Assembly (NCBI GenBank): GCA_963576565.1
Contig: OY755042.1
Coordinates: 106,755,314-106,819,313 of the forward strand
DNA: 64,000 nucleotides
Reading direction: 5' to 3'
Source of the DNA: Aspidapion aeneum
Lineage: Eukaryota > Arthropoda > Insecta > Coleoptera > Brentidae
Both the position numbers and the translations under genes were made by a program. The notes under the pieces are model-generated. The model ran no database searches. It saw only the letters and a list, made by a program, of their open reading frames with translations, and had not been told where the DNA came from. Positions 49,101 through 60,639 of this stretch are shown here, in pieces (position 1 is the stretch's first letter; every line of letters starts with the position of its first letter).

Positions 49101-52100
49101 CCCAAGTGCTTGGTAACACTTCCTGCTTAATCTCTGTTGGTAAGTGACTACGTATTTCCTTGTTTGCTGCAAAACTCTATATCGTTGTTGAAGCATCAAT
49201 AGTGATACTTCTTCTTCTTCGCTACATGCTCAACCTCCTTGTGTCTCGAGTATATTCCTCTTTTAGCCCACATTTCTGCATTCCTAACTCACAAGGTATT
49301 AGGCCATAATAAATTTTGAACTCATAGCTTTTGTCAAATTGTTTTTAAGAATATCAAATGGACAAAATATAAACAAATTTAATACTTACAGAAGTGAAAA
49401 TTCCAACACCACTGCCAGGCATGGCAATGTCAAACTGATTTTGTCCCAAATCACCTCCAGTGTTGGTTACTTGGACGATCATAGTTTTGCCCACAAGTTG
49501 GTCCTAATTGGAAACAAAATAAATTGTCAATTTATTAATTTTGGTACTAACATTTTGGAAGAATTACGTAATATTTACATATGTCGTCTTAGGATAAGTA
49601 AGTTGTTGGTTTTTATCAAAAACTGCCATTTGTCCTTAGTTTTATTTAGAATCGAAAGAAATATTGAAGAAAAGGGAGATCTTTATCATTAGCAACTATA
49701 CTGCCTAAAAAGTTCTTTATGGTATGGTCACCCTATAGGGAAGTATGGTGCTAGTGAAGCTGCTTAAAGAAAAAGCACTTTTTCTACTCTAGTCGGACAA
49801 CAAACATCTTTAATGTTTAAAAGCTTAAGATCACATTTATTTCTCCTCATATTTTAAGTTATAAAAGTAAAAACCAGGCAAGCAAATATTAGATTTAGTA
49901 GTTGTACTACTTTATGCTGTATAAAAACTGCCATGAAACTGGCACGCGCCACCGTAAATCATAATAACCACTGGGATTTTCAAGAGTGCAAAAATTGAAC
50001 TTTTGGGAAACATTTTAGTATTTTAAACATGACTAGACACTCCTAATGTTTCGAAATAAAGGTATCGAACGCACCTAACCTGGTAATACGTGCCTAACCC
50101 CTTCTTGTAAGCTCATTAGCCCATCGATTACGCTTGAATGCTTCCTAAGCTTATCTCTGCTTCACATTTTCTTAGAGGCGGAGACACGAAGAGCAACATA
50201 CAGAATAAGAGCCAATCACCAGGATGGCAGGGCAAACAAAGGGACATCATCAGCCCTTATTAGAGAACAACACGGTATATGGCAGAAAGCTATACAATAT
50301 TCTGCTCCCGAAGAGGGATAACTGGTTAAAAAACGGGACCAATTTTTCAAATAACGATAGCTCCCGGTGTACCGACGGATCCAAAATCCCATCAGGCGTT
50401 GGATCTTGGGTTGTTAGTGTCCAAAATTAAACATTGTCTCGGCCAATTGGCATTATATTTCAGGCTGAACTCGTGGCCATTGAACTGCGTGCCCGGTGGA
50501 TTACTGACCACGAATGGACCAACAGGAAAATAAAAATCTTCTCCGACGGTCAAGCAGCCTTAGGACCTCTTGATTCCTATACGGTCTTATTGAGAACCGT
50601 GAGGAGCTGTAGGGATTCGCTGAATGCGATTGGTAGCGCTAACAATATGTCATTAGTATGGATACCAGGGCATTGTGGACACGAGGTAAATAAGGCCGCA
50701 GACCAAACAGCAAGGGAAGCGGCATCTGCCGAATTTTTCGACCTAGAACGAGCCCTGGGGATATCGTACAAAGATGCTAAATCAACCATATGAAAATGGA
50801 TTCCAACAATGATGAATATACCAGAAACTGACTCACTCTAAAGAGTTCAGTAAAGGACTTTGTAGAAAGAGAACCAGGAACATCGTTGGACTTACGAGAC
50901 AGGAGATCCGTATAGTGACTGAGCTTTTTACAGTTCACTGTCAACTAAATGTACCCATGCAGAGAATAGGACTAACACAGGAGACCAAAATAAATATGGA
51001 CCCTGTATGGAGGATGACGAAATAGTTAGGTATTGTGCGGATGTCCGGCTAATGCATGTTTACGTCAGAACACTTTCGCTAAATCTCAGATTAATGCAGA
51101 AGATCGGAACAGTGTCTTATCCAAACAGATAGCTAACCTTTTTGGAGGATTAGGCATACAGTGGTAAAATACCATAATTATAGACCCACTAGTGGTCACA
51201 GTGGAAGGGCTGAAAGACCCACTCACATTATCATTATCATACCTCTATTATGTATTTTATTATTAATAAATTAAAGCTTTCTTATTTGATAAATTTAACT
51301 TACTGTAAATTTAAGAGCTATACAGGAACAACACTGGTTGGTGTCAATTCCTCCTGAGAAAGATGCAGCGACATATCCGTAAGCTAAGGTGGAGTTTACT
51401 TGCCAAGGTTGTTGGTCGTTGCACATGTAGGAACTACCACCGTTGCATCCAGATTGGACGGAAGCAGCTAGCTTGGATACTCCTAAATTATTTTAAAAAA
51501 AAATCATAGAAATGCAAAACTATGAAAAGAAAGAGGAGAAAAGATTTGGCAACAGAACCAGCGCTCTCGGTAATTAAAGTGCATGAGAAGTCCCATTCAG
51601 TCCTTCTGGTTCTCCAAGTGACTTTACAAACTCTGGTGGGTCTTAGCCCGAGCCCTCCATTCTACTCTCTCTGGCACGACTCTTCGCCATCTTCTTATTC
51701 CCATATTTTTAATATTTGACATGGTTTACCTACGTTTTTACTCTTATTTTTATTCCTGCAGGTCCTCAGAAACAAAATTTTGGGCTTCTATATTCTTCCA
51801 TTGTCTTCCATTATTTATTTAAACACTGGTGGCAAAGTTAAAATGGAAATTTGCTGGTCATAATATCAGGCCAAAACGCGATCGATGGAGCAAATGTATT
51901 GTACCTTGGGAAAATAAAAGCAGAAGGGGAAGACCTCGGGGAAGACCCGAAGAACATTTGGAAACTAGATGGATAAACTCGGCGACAGACAGAGAAGAGT
52001 GGAAGATATTGAGGGAGGCCTATGTCCCAAGATGGATCGAAGAAGGCTAAATAGATAGAGATCCGCTTGTCAGTCATCCTAAAAGAATCCTCCTGAAGAT

Positions 52101-53060
52101 TCACAAACTCGCACTGCATGCGCACCGCATGCGCGAGTTCTTCTTCATAAATAGTTAAACGAGGAGACAAGAGGAATAGTTAAGTTGTTTGATGTGAACG
52201 ACGTGAGTAGAGTTCGTCACAGCGAAACAATAGCTAGGGAAGAGGGATCTGTCAGTGTTGCCAGATTTGAAGGTTTTCCTTCAATATGAAGGGTTTTAAA
52301 TTAAAATTTTGACTGTTGAAGGACTGAAGGTTTTTATCCGAATTTAAAGGATTTTGACTATTTTGAGGAAAAGTTAAATATTCCAATAATTTTGCCAAAA
52401 TTAACGCATGTAGGTAAATTTAACTTTCGTTTTTATAATTTATGGTTTAAGTTTTAAATCTTTTATTAATTTGGTTTTTTCTTCCGTTCCTACTAAAAAA
52501 ATATGTTCATGGTGCAAGTTTTTTTTGATGTATGGAAGGATAAAAAGGGTTTTTGTCACTTAGTTGAAGAAAAGTCCTCAGAAAAGTCTGGCAACAATGG
52601 ATCTCTATTACGATTACCTGAAATAAAAATTGAATGCCATGTACTCACCATCTTTGGCACAACTTTTGATTGGTGAAGGATTGGCTGTTTTAGGAACGTT
52701 TTCTTTCCAGGCGCAAGAGGGCTTGCAGCAGTCCCAATAACGGGTAGTCTTGCCGTTTCCGCTAATTCCAGCCTCTGCCAAGTAGACAGCTGAAAGAATA
52801 AAAAAATTAATTGTTTATACAAGCGTACACTTTTTTAGTTTTAAAAGTGCCAATTTTCCGCAGGCTTTAGAAAGCCTAAGAATCGGTACCTTAATATTAG
52901 TTTTTTTTTGGTTTCCTTGACAACCCAACTTTTAAATAGTTGTCTGGAATCGCTCATGTCAAGGCACTGTCAAGGTTTTAATGATTTAACTGTATGGCAA
53001 CAATCTGGCAGTAAAGTGTCGTCACAAGTCACGGTGGATAGAATAGACCGGTGTTCGGAT

Positions 53061-53098
<38 letters not shown>

Positions 53099-56000
53099 GA
53101 ATTTTCCACGTCACTGGTGGTCCAGCTGATTTTTGTAAACAAAAGTTAGATCTGATATGAACAACGGAGCAACTAATATTTTTTGAATTTTTTGAGAACT
53201 AAGGCAATTTTCCTACTGTTTTCTAGTACATCCTTATAAAATGTAATTTTCTAGAGGTATTGTCATTATTTTTTTTAGCCCGCTTTATTTTTTATTACAC
53301 AAAACTAAAAATTCCAGTCAAACTGAATGTGATCGTTTAGTATCAAAGGTGAACCGAGGACTATTGGATGTAAAGATGTAGGTCAGCGGATGATTTTTGA
53401 AGTTGAAACGAACACATTATTTTCTTTGAATTTTAATATTTGTGTAAAGAGAAATGAAGCGGCTAAAAAAAATAACGACTGGTATGTCTGAAAAATATTA
53501 TTTTATAAGAATACACTAAAAAATAGTAGGAAAATTGCCTTGGTATTCAAAAAATTCAAAAAATATTAGTTGTTCATATCATATTTAACTTTTGTTTATA
53601 AAAATCAGCTGGACCACCAGTGTCGTGAAAATTCGACATATATTTACAAGATCCGAACACCGGTCAATTCTATCCACCGTGGTCACAAGTTTCGTCCTGA
53701 AACCTGTTTATAGCTCGTGCCGATTTTAAGATATTAAACTTAAATTTAACAAACATATTTAGCTAAAGGCACTACACTATTAGACTCATCAAATAACAGT
53801 AAAAATTGTGGTACGTTTTTAGGAGTCATTTTTTGTGTTATAAGCCACTGGTAGATGTTAAAACAAGAAATGAAATACCTGTTTCATTTGAAATACCTGT
53901 TTCATTTGAAAACTTTTGTGTTTCTTGTCATTTTTTCGCATTTTTAATCGTTTCAGAAACACTTGCCGTTGCACCAAAGGCTGCTATCAGAAAATAAAAA
54001 ATGCTCCAGTATGTTATGGCAGTAAATGAAAATAAACAAATTAACTAAAACTTATTGGGCATGCCTAATAGTTTAGTACCTAGACGTGCCAAATTTGAGC
54101 TATCTGAAAACCTGCAACAGCTATAAAAAAAGGAATATGTTAACACCGTGTTTCCCCCCCCCCCCCTTCCCCGAAGTTTAGATTTTTTAGATATTTCCCA
54201 CATATTTCATGAATACAAACATAAAATAGCATAAAATACGGGCTCATGGGGTCTTGGGCCCCCCCAAAACTCTGTCGGGCCCCCAAAAACTCTGTCGGGC
54301 CCTCCCAAAACTCTGTAGGGCCCACCCCGAAACAGTTTTCTATATACGCCACTGCCGTTATTGTTATTGGTGAGTCTGCGCATAAGCAGCCTCTCGCTCC
54401 TTTTTTGTTATGTAGAGGGTGTCCCAAATTGGGCACTTTTGGGGGGTTTAAGGTACTTCTAGGGAAGACAGAGAAAAACTGACCACGCATTGCGAAGCTC
54501 AAATTTCAAGAGAAGACTTATAGTGACAACCGCATTTTGAAATATCGTCTCGTCTTTGAGCTACGGGGGCTTTTTGAAAAGTCTGCATTTTGGAGGGGGA
54601 TCTATAACTTCGTTATTATAGGAAATATTGATTTAGAGTAAATTGCAATTTTATAGACTTTGTCACGAGGAATTCAACCGCTAAATTAAATTTTAACTGT
54701 AACTTTTAGTTTTTGAGATATGACATAAAGTTGAATTTTTTCTTATGGAATAGCCTATATTTTAATTAATTTTCGAATTCGTGATTGAATTCTTTTTAAA
54801 ATGATGTATCATATGTCATAGTTTGATTGAGCGGTTTCGGAGATAATTAAAGATTTTATTTTTGTCTAATGTGCGTTGAATGACGTCATGCGCCATTGAC
54901 GTGAAAGCCTTGCGGTCAAATCCTACATCAATGCTCCTATAGTTTTGTTGTCTTATACTATGCAAATCAAGTTGGCCTTGCGTCTTGGCGTTTTGTCATT
55001 GTTTGCAATTGTTTAAACAGTTTGACATTACGCTTTGATATTAAAATATTTTGCACAAAAGCGTTTTAATTTTATTTTGAAATATGTATCATTATTTTTA
55101 CTTTTTATAACTAGGCTTTGAGGGCCGTCAGCTAAATTATAATTTTTCCAAACCAGCCTTACTATATTTGTGACTGTGTAAAATAATAAAAATACTGGAG
55201 TGCCTTTACCTGCCTCAGCAGGAAATTATAGCGCACTAGAAATAAGTGAAAAAGCTGAATATCTCCTAAACCGCTCAATCAAACTATGACATATGATACA
55301 TCATTTTGAAAAGAATTCAATGACGAATTCGAAAATTAATTAAAATATAGGCCATTCTATAAGAAAAAATGCAACTTTATGTCATATCTCAAAACTAAAA
55401 GTGACAGTTAAAATATAATTTAGCGGGTGAATTCCTCGTGACAAAGTCTATAAAACTGCAATTTACTCTAAATCAAAATTTCCACTAGTAACAAAGTTAT
55501 AGACCCACTTCAAAAATGCAGACTTTTAAAAAAGCCCCCGTAGCTCAAAGACGAGACAATATTTCAAAATGCGGTTTTCACTATAAGTCTTCTCTTGAAA
55601 TTTAAGCCTCGCAATGCGTGGTCAGTTTTTCTCTGTCTCCCCTAGAAGTACCTTAAACCCTCTAAAAGTGCCCAATTTGGGACACCCTGTACGGTAACGG
55701 CGCCCGGTAATTACGGTAGCCGTTCTTTAATGTTACCTTCCCAATTTTTTTGATTTTTCTTAAAACGTTTATATCTTTTTTAGTTTTTAAGATATAAAGC
55801 TAATTTCTTCAATACGGATCTGATACCTTCCTAGCTAGCCTATTAGAAGCCATAATATATCAGCCTTGAAAACAGTTTCTTGTAAATCTCTCAGAAACTA
55901 AAGCTCCTACGTAGTTTTTGATTAAAAGGCAAATCATTGCGCAAAATGTGGTATATCATATTCCGAAAACCGTATATAGTTGTGATGCTCCGTTAAAAAG

Positions 56001-58019
56001 TTAGCATTTTTTAACTTTTTAATTGTCAAAAAACTGTCATTAGCATAAATGGATTTTAACCAAAATCTAATCAGCTCGTTAGAGTGTCGAACACTATTTT
56101 ACCTGAAAATTTTATGAAAATCGGATCAGCGGTTTAGGAGCTATCGTGTTGCAGACAAAGTTTTACACACACGCACACACAGACAGACATCACGACGATA
56201 TGGCTAAGATAGGTCAAAATACACCCAAATAACAGATTTTCGGGGTTATCTAAAAAAAAAAATCCTCGAAAATAATACCTTCTCTAGCCATTGCTGCGCG
56301 GGCTGGGAGGGTAAAAACGTATGTTGCAAAAGTAATAAGCCAAACTTTGTAAAAAAGCATGAAAAACGCCGCCATCTTGGATGTATGACGTCACAGGCGC
56401 TCTTACTCAATTTTAAGGCCAACACTCGGAGTGGTCCATAACGAATCGATTTAGGGTAGTCTAAAACTTCCTTCATTAATTTTATTTGGGTAAAAAAGTT
56501 ACTCTTTTTCAGTAATTTAAAAGAGAATTATATCTTTGTTATTTCTAAAAACATAAAGCTAATTTCTTTACTGTATTCTTGCAAACGAAAAACGTATTAA
56601 TAGGTTTACTGTAAAACTAAGTTAGCGATGTTATAAGCCAAAGTTTGTGAAAAACCATGAAAAAAGCCGTCATCTTGGATTTATGACATCACCCAGGCCC
56701 TTCTGCTCCAATTGGAGGCAAACACCCAGTACAGGTATTCTCATAAATTTGCTCAAAAACGTTACGTTTTGAAAACGCTAAGCGAAACGCACATCACCGT
56801 TCTCGCATGGTAAACGCGCCCTTGGGATGGAATTCGCTAAGCATCCTTCAAATTCTCGCCTTTTGTTTATGTTTTTTTGACATTTGAGACAAACATTAGA
56901 GATTTTTTTCACCCCAGTTAGGTATTTTTCATATTTATTGATAAAAGCATCGAAAATCTAGGAAAGGTGATAGTTAGAAATGGTTTTAGTGAGTGGAGTA
57001 ACTTTAACCAGTCTCATTGCTTACCAATAATACTAGTTTTTTTGAGTGTCATACCATGGTTGTAATGATGACCCCTACACTCCTAGGGGATAATAATAAA
57101 GGGTATATAGACGTAAACCATAAATGTTCTTCATATTCCAACAAATAAAATAAAGTATTAAAATAAAATTTAGTTGAAAAAAATTAAATCTTTTTAAATT
57201 TTGGCACCTTTTCGCCCTTCATTCATCATCATTTCATTGTTCCAATTATATAAACTCGCTCGTACTACGGTGTTCCCAATAAGGCTTAAAGGCTCGGGTA
57301 CCTACTCTACAGGGTACCTTTAATATAGAAGTGTAGAAAACTTGCCTATAAACAATTTTTAATTATTGATTTGTCTGTGCCACTCAAATAGATTCCAGAG
57401 AGGGGAGAAAAACTGCCTATTATTCACAAACTCTTTAAAATTCATTTTTGCCTTGAAAAATAAGAAAGGTAGCTATTTTGGTACCATATTGTACTTAAGG
57501 TGTAGGCTGAAAGCCTCCTTTAACCACTATAAATTTAAAAAAATTTAAAAACTGTGTGCATAATTCTTTTTATTAATTTAAATTTTTTAAAAACGCCAAG
57601 CGATTTCCAAAAACAGATGCCAATTGGTAGGTGTTTTTAAACATGGTTTAAAAAATGCTCATCGTAATCGTACGTGAATACCTTTTTTGCACTTTTGGTC
57701 AGGTGCTTAGCTAATTTGACGTCATAAAACGATAAGCGTCTTAAAAATGCTATGCGTTCTTGATTACGAGAATACCTGTCCTGGTGACTTAAAATGGTGT
57801 GATCTATTACCAATCAATCTGAGTTATTGTTATTAAATCTTCCACAAATTTACCACGGGACATGATTTTTGACTATAAGCCAATAACAACTAAAAACCAA
57901 AGGTGTTTTGATAAAGGCTAACTTCAAATAATAATTACTACAAACAGGTTAATTGGGTCTTGATTTATAAAAAGTTACTTACAAAGGCACAAAACTAAAA
58001 CACAAACTAAGGATTTCAT
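46118..58019 (-). CDS. GH45 plant cell-wall hydrolase (endoglucanase family)
   Basis: Secreted glycoside hydrolase family 45 enzyme that cuts beta-1,4-glucan (some beetle members cut xyloglucan), expected in the gut. Coding exons on the minus strand: 57983-58019, 52649-52789, 51304-51482, 49390-49503, 48802-48920 and 46118-46214. GT-AG introns; 228 residues, the usual length for beetle GH45. Residues 1-19 form a signal peptide ([12 protein letters not shown]...). The catalytic motif [14 protein letters not shown] places Asp32. TNTGGDLG carries Asp137 and the second catalytic region [14 protein letters not shown] carries Asp144. Many cysteines follow the family disulfide pattern, and the ending '[12 protein letters not shown]...ACPA' is typical. 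The residue before Phe-Asp is Gln, where fungal GH45 has His. Introns of up to 5 kb hold LINE, MULE and MITE insertions. There are no stops or frame breaks, so the gene looks intact. Beetle GH45 genes are thought to derive from fungi; the introns show adaptation to an animal genome. Confidence 0.95.
46216..47034. other. GH45 intron 5, 3' part
   Basis: AT-rich. A segment at 46300-46365 (gcgcctctccaactttgtgctccgtact) recurs in diverged form at 47945-47980 (gcgcctttcgaactttgtattccgaact), so these are two pieces of one dispersed repeat. No gene. Confidence 0.4.
47035..47468. mobile_element. mariner-like MITE with transposase remnant
   Basis: The ends CAGGATCCGGCATAATGATC and ATCATTCTGCCGGACCCTG are complementary for about 25 bp. 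TA follows the right end. The plus strand near 47275-47400 encodes a decayed '(R)[17 protein letters not shown]...[11 protein letters not shown]', which resembles the C-terminal part of mariner/Tc transposases. Lies in GH45 intron 5. Confidence 0.7.
48150..48670 (-). mobile_element. LINE C-terminal fragment in GH45 intron 5
   Basis: A GC-rich island. Minus-strand frames give '[24 protein letters not shown]' followed by '[21 protein letters not shown]'. This resembles the 'LTGHxxLxxHL' region after RNase H in non-LTR elements. It starts at a TAG microsatellite (48144-48160). Broken by stops. Confidence 0.55.
50195..51225 (+). mobile_element. LINE RNase H domain remnant in GH45 intron 3
   Basis: Encodes an RNase H1 fold with all key elements: 'CTDGSK' (Asp), 'FQAELVAIE' (Glu), 'FSDGQAAL' (Asp) and '[18 protein letters not shown]' (His, Asp). 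It is split by one stop near 50428. After the stop at 50791 further decayed frames continue to about 51225. It is antisense to the GH45 gene. It belongs to a non-LTR retrotransposon of the class that carries RNase H (I/R1/LOA-like; clade not decided). Confidence 0.8.
51829..52060 (+). mobile_element. RTE-like LINE 3' fragment in GH45 intron 2
   Basis: Open for 73 codons: 'KWKFAGHNI', '[12 protein letters not shown]', '[17 protein letters not shown]', '[16 protein letters not shown]'. This is the conserved C-terminal end of the LINE family also seen at 5810, 9527, 27486 and 39868. It is the best preserved C-terminus in the window. Confidence 0.8.
52245..52606. mobile_element. hAT-like MITE next to GH45 exon 2
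   Basis: The ends CAGTGTTGCCAGATTTGAAG (52253) and AAAAGTCTGGCAACAAT (to 52598) are inverted. The flanking octamers GGATCTGT and GGATCTCT match at 7 of 8 positions. It sits 43 bp downstream of the donor of exon 2 in transcript sense. Confidence 0.65.
53021..53690. mobile_element. Mutator-like foldback MITE with perfect 9-bp TSD
   Basis: The element 53030-53681 has inverted arms of about 180 bp (CACGGTGGATAGAATAGACC ... GGTCAATTCTATCCACCGTG). It is flanked by the exact 9-bp repeat GTCACAAGT (53021-53029, 53682-53690). A TA microsatellite (about 53063-53094) has grown in the left arm only. In GH45 intron 1. Confidence 0.88.
54143..54353 (-). mobile_element. hAT-like MITE family C, copy 5
   Basis: The minus strand starts CAGTGGCGTATATAG with G-runs and the 'ttattttgtg..tgaaatatgt' centre. 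About three tandem 'ggcccccaaaactctgtc' units lie at 54257-54325. Confidence 0.65.
54413..55691. mobile_element. Long inverted-repeat element (1.3 kb), GAGGGTGTCCC ends
   Basis: The left arm (54415-54900) and right arm (about 55230-55689) are complementary over about 460 bp with few mismatches. The ends are GAGGGTGTCCCAAATTGGGC and GCCCAATTTGGGACACCCTG, each next to TA. The loop is about 330 bp. No ORF of note. In GH45 intron 1. Confidence 0.85.
55815..56318 (+). repeat. Repeat family A copy in GH45 intron 1
   Basis: From CGGATCTGATACCTTCCTAG to the 3' hairpin TCTAGCCATTGCTGCGCGGG and GTAAAAAC. Near full length; CA microsatellite at 56167-56181. Confidence 0.75.
56731..57779. mobile_element. 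TIR element with ACAGGTATTCTC ends
   Basis: ACAGGTATTCTCATAA (56731) pairs with TTACGAGAATACCTGT (to 57779). Flanking bases do not give a clean duplication (TA/TC). Sub-terminal 'aaacgctaagcg' and 'ataagcgtc' motifs are also inverted. No transposase. In GH45 intron 1. Confidence 0.6.
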
Positions 58020-58087
58020 CTTTAAAGGGTTAAATTGTCTAGACTCAAACGCAAAACAATTTTGAGATAATTCAAATTTGTCTCCAG

Positions 58088-58095
58088 TTTATATA
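58088..58095 (-). promoter_or_regulatory. TATA box of the GH45 gene
   Basis: TATATAAA on the minus strand, about 70 bp upstream of the start codon. This fits a transcription start about 30 bp downstream and a short 5' UTR. A strong TATA box suits an abundantly and tissue-specifically expressed digestive gene (inference). Confidence 0.6.
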
Positions 58096-58719
58096 CCTGC
58101 AGTTTTTAAGCGTAATCTGCAGACGATCAATCAATAACTATTTTTTACTGCATTTTTATTAATGATAAATGTTTTTCTATTATCTACTTACTTTGTTAAT
58201 AAACACTTATACTTATCATTAAATTAAAAAAAAAGATGAATAATAATAAATCTAATCGGGTTAGCTAAGATTGCTTTTCTATTTTGGTTTAAAAAAAATA
58301 TATAAACTGACTTTGGAAAAGTTAAATAAGTTATACATTTTGAAAAATTAAATGTATCCATCCAGACTTTTGACAGCAAAAATCGGGAGAGAATGATGCA
58401 GGATTCAGCTACTTTGGGAATCCCCTCAAAATATATTAAGCTTATTAACTCTTCGTTTCAGGGTTGTAAAGTTGTAGCCATACTACATAACCAGTTCATA
58501 GTGCCATTTTGTGTAAATTTTTAATTTGTCTGTGTAAAATTACAATCTAGCTAATAAGACTAAATAGAAATTTTATTTTACTAGAAAAGTTAGATTTACT
58601 TAACTTAACTTAGGGTTTACTCAACAGTTCTCCCCACTTTGCTTCGTATGTACCTCACAATAATTGTGTTGTGCTTATAGTATTCTTTTGTTTAATTCAT
58701 TTAGTTCAGTAGCTTAAAC
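58096..58719. other. Upstream region of GH45
   Basis: AT-rich, no repeat recognised. Would hold the enhancer sequences of the gut gene if these are proximal; no motif is assigned. Confidence 0.35.
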
Positions 58720-60130
58720 TTATTCACTCTTTTTAGTCTTCGAACTAGCATAGTATTGTCTAAAAGCTGAATTGCTTCCACATTCACATGTCGATGAAGT
58801 CTATCTTCATGGCTTCTTGAGTACTTTTTTATAGTCTCTGCAACAGTTTCGATTTTTAGGTCCCGATAAAGATCACTATTTCGAATGTACCAAAGTGCAT
58901 TTACAATGTTTCTTACTACTTTATTTTAAAATCTCTGTAAAACTAGAATGTTACTCTCTTTAATAGAACCCCATAGTTGAATACCATATCGCACCCCCGC
59001 TAAAAAATAGTCACAACTCAAAGAACATTGTTTTGAGAAAATCGCTGTTAAAGATTTTAGTTCATTACAGAGATTCATTTTTCACTTACAAGACAAAATA
59101 CGAGTTAACATGTTATTTTATATCAACAGGAACCTATTAAGTCAATGTAATTGGTGCAGTACGTTTCTCAAAAAAAATGATTTTTGTCGTTTTTAGTTTT
59201 AAAAAAAAAGACAAAAACCCGATATTGTTACACTTTTTTAGAACAAGGCATCATGACGTTGTAAATCAGGATGTCACGCAGGATGGTAAATAATATAAAA
59301 AAAGAAAACAAATAAAGAAGAAACTTTGTATTTATTTTTACAATGAGTTATAAAATGCTGAATAACACTGGGAATGTGATTATTCTCTAATAAATTCAAA
59401 AGATTTTTTTCTTATTCTCCTTAATTCTAAGTACACTGAACAATTCGAAAAAACAGTCACAACACAAAAAAGAACAGTATTTTACTTATTATATGGGTCA
59501 GATTTAACCAATAGTGTACACGAAAACCTTCACAACTCGAAATTTGACTCTTTTCAGTATGAAACTCCACGTTCACGCTGTTATAAAGTCCAAAGTGACA
59601 CTGTAAAGGAACGCATCCTCAGCTAAACTGGACAAAATAAAAGAATCACATCGCCATTTCGCGGCGAATTGTCAAAACATAAATGTGATGATTTTATGGA
59701 AGAAAGTACAAGTTATTTCGATGATGTCGGCAGGTCTATCTCAATAAGGGCGATTTTTGAGTTGTGACACTTTTTCAGCGGGTGTGCGATACGTCAATGC
59801 TGGTTAGTGATGAATTGTTAAACTGGACTTTCTTTCAATTAGCTAGTCCATTTTTCTATACCTTAGCTCAAGTTCTTCTTTTTTTTCTTAACATGTGTTT
59901 TCCAGCGCAATTTGGCATCAAGTGTCATACCGAGATATTTTGCCTGATTTGAAGATGGTACGGGAACGTTGTTAATGATAATTTGTATGTGATTTACATT
60001 TTTCTTTGTAAAATTAACATGACTTGATTTGGTTTCATTCATATTTATTCTTCACTTTGTGTTTCCTAAAGTTTTTCTATGCATTATTCACAAAATTTTT
60101 CTACCGTCAGTAAACTAGTATCTGACATAC
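58720..60130 (-). mobile_element. jockey-like LINE remnant
   Basis: Minus-strand frames give, in order, 'NMNETKSSHVNFTKKN', 'SNQAKYLGMTLDAKLRWKTHVKKK' and further on 'YGIQLWGSIKES', 'NKVVRNIVNALWYIRN' and 'DLYRDLKIETV'. This is the standard C-terminal series of jockey reverse transcriptases. It is frameshifted, with about 900 bp of non-matching DNA between the two halves. Confidence 0.75.
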
Positions 60131-60639
60131 TGATGAGACAAAAACACCAAGAAAATAGTGACCTGCAGGAAGGAGAGTAAGAAGATGGCTACGAAAAAGG
60201 TTCGGTCGAAGATGACATTAAGAATATGGGGATAAGATGCTGATCACCCTGTATACTGACCCCGCCTCTGTTAAAACTTAGAATGTTCCTAGTTGGTCTC
60301 GGCCTGTGTCCTTTATAAATAACAATATTTTTGAAAGGCAAAATACCGATATGATTTTTATTAATTTAATGGTGTTACTTTTGCTCCAATTTCAATTTTA
60401 TCGTTAGATGCTTATATGTACAGAGTGATTTTTCCGAACCACCACAAAAAGAAACAAAATAATTCTTGAATTATCGTAGATACAACGAAAACTTAAACAT
60501 TACTGATATTTTTTATGTAAGTTTGTTTTTTGACGAGTTCAAAAAACGAGCACTACAACTATGTCGGTTTAGAACGTGTTTCTACGTTGTCCGACGCCTA
60601 TTCTCCAGTCTCCCTCCATTCGATCTTGACAATCAGCTT

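Noticed and set aside
50195..51225. Possible host RNase H gene
   Set aside because: It carries an internal stop and decayed downstream frames, with the LINE-type sequence context of an I/R1-like element.
54140..54502. 120-codon ORF with repeated 'GPTEF' motifs
   Set aside because: It lies across a G-rich family C MITE and its flanks. The repeats reflect tandem 'cccaaaactctgtcgg' DNA.
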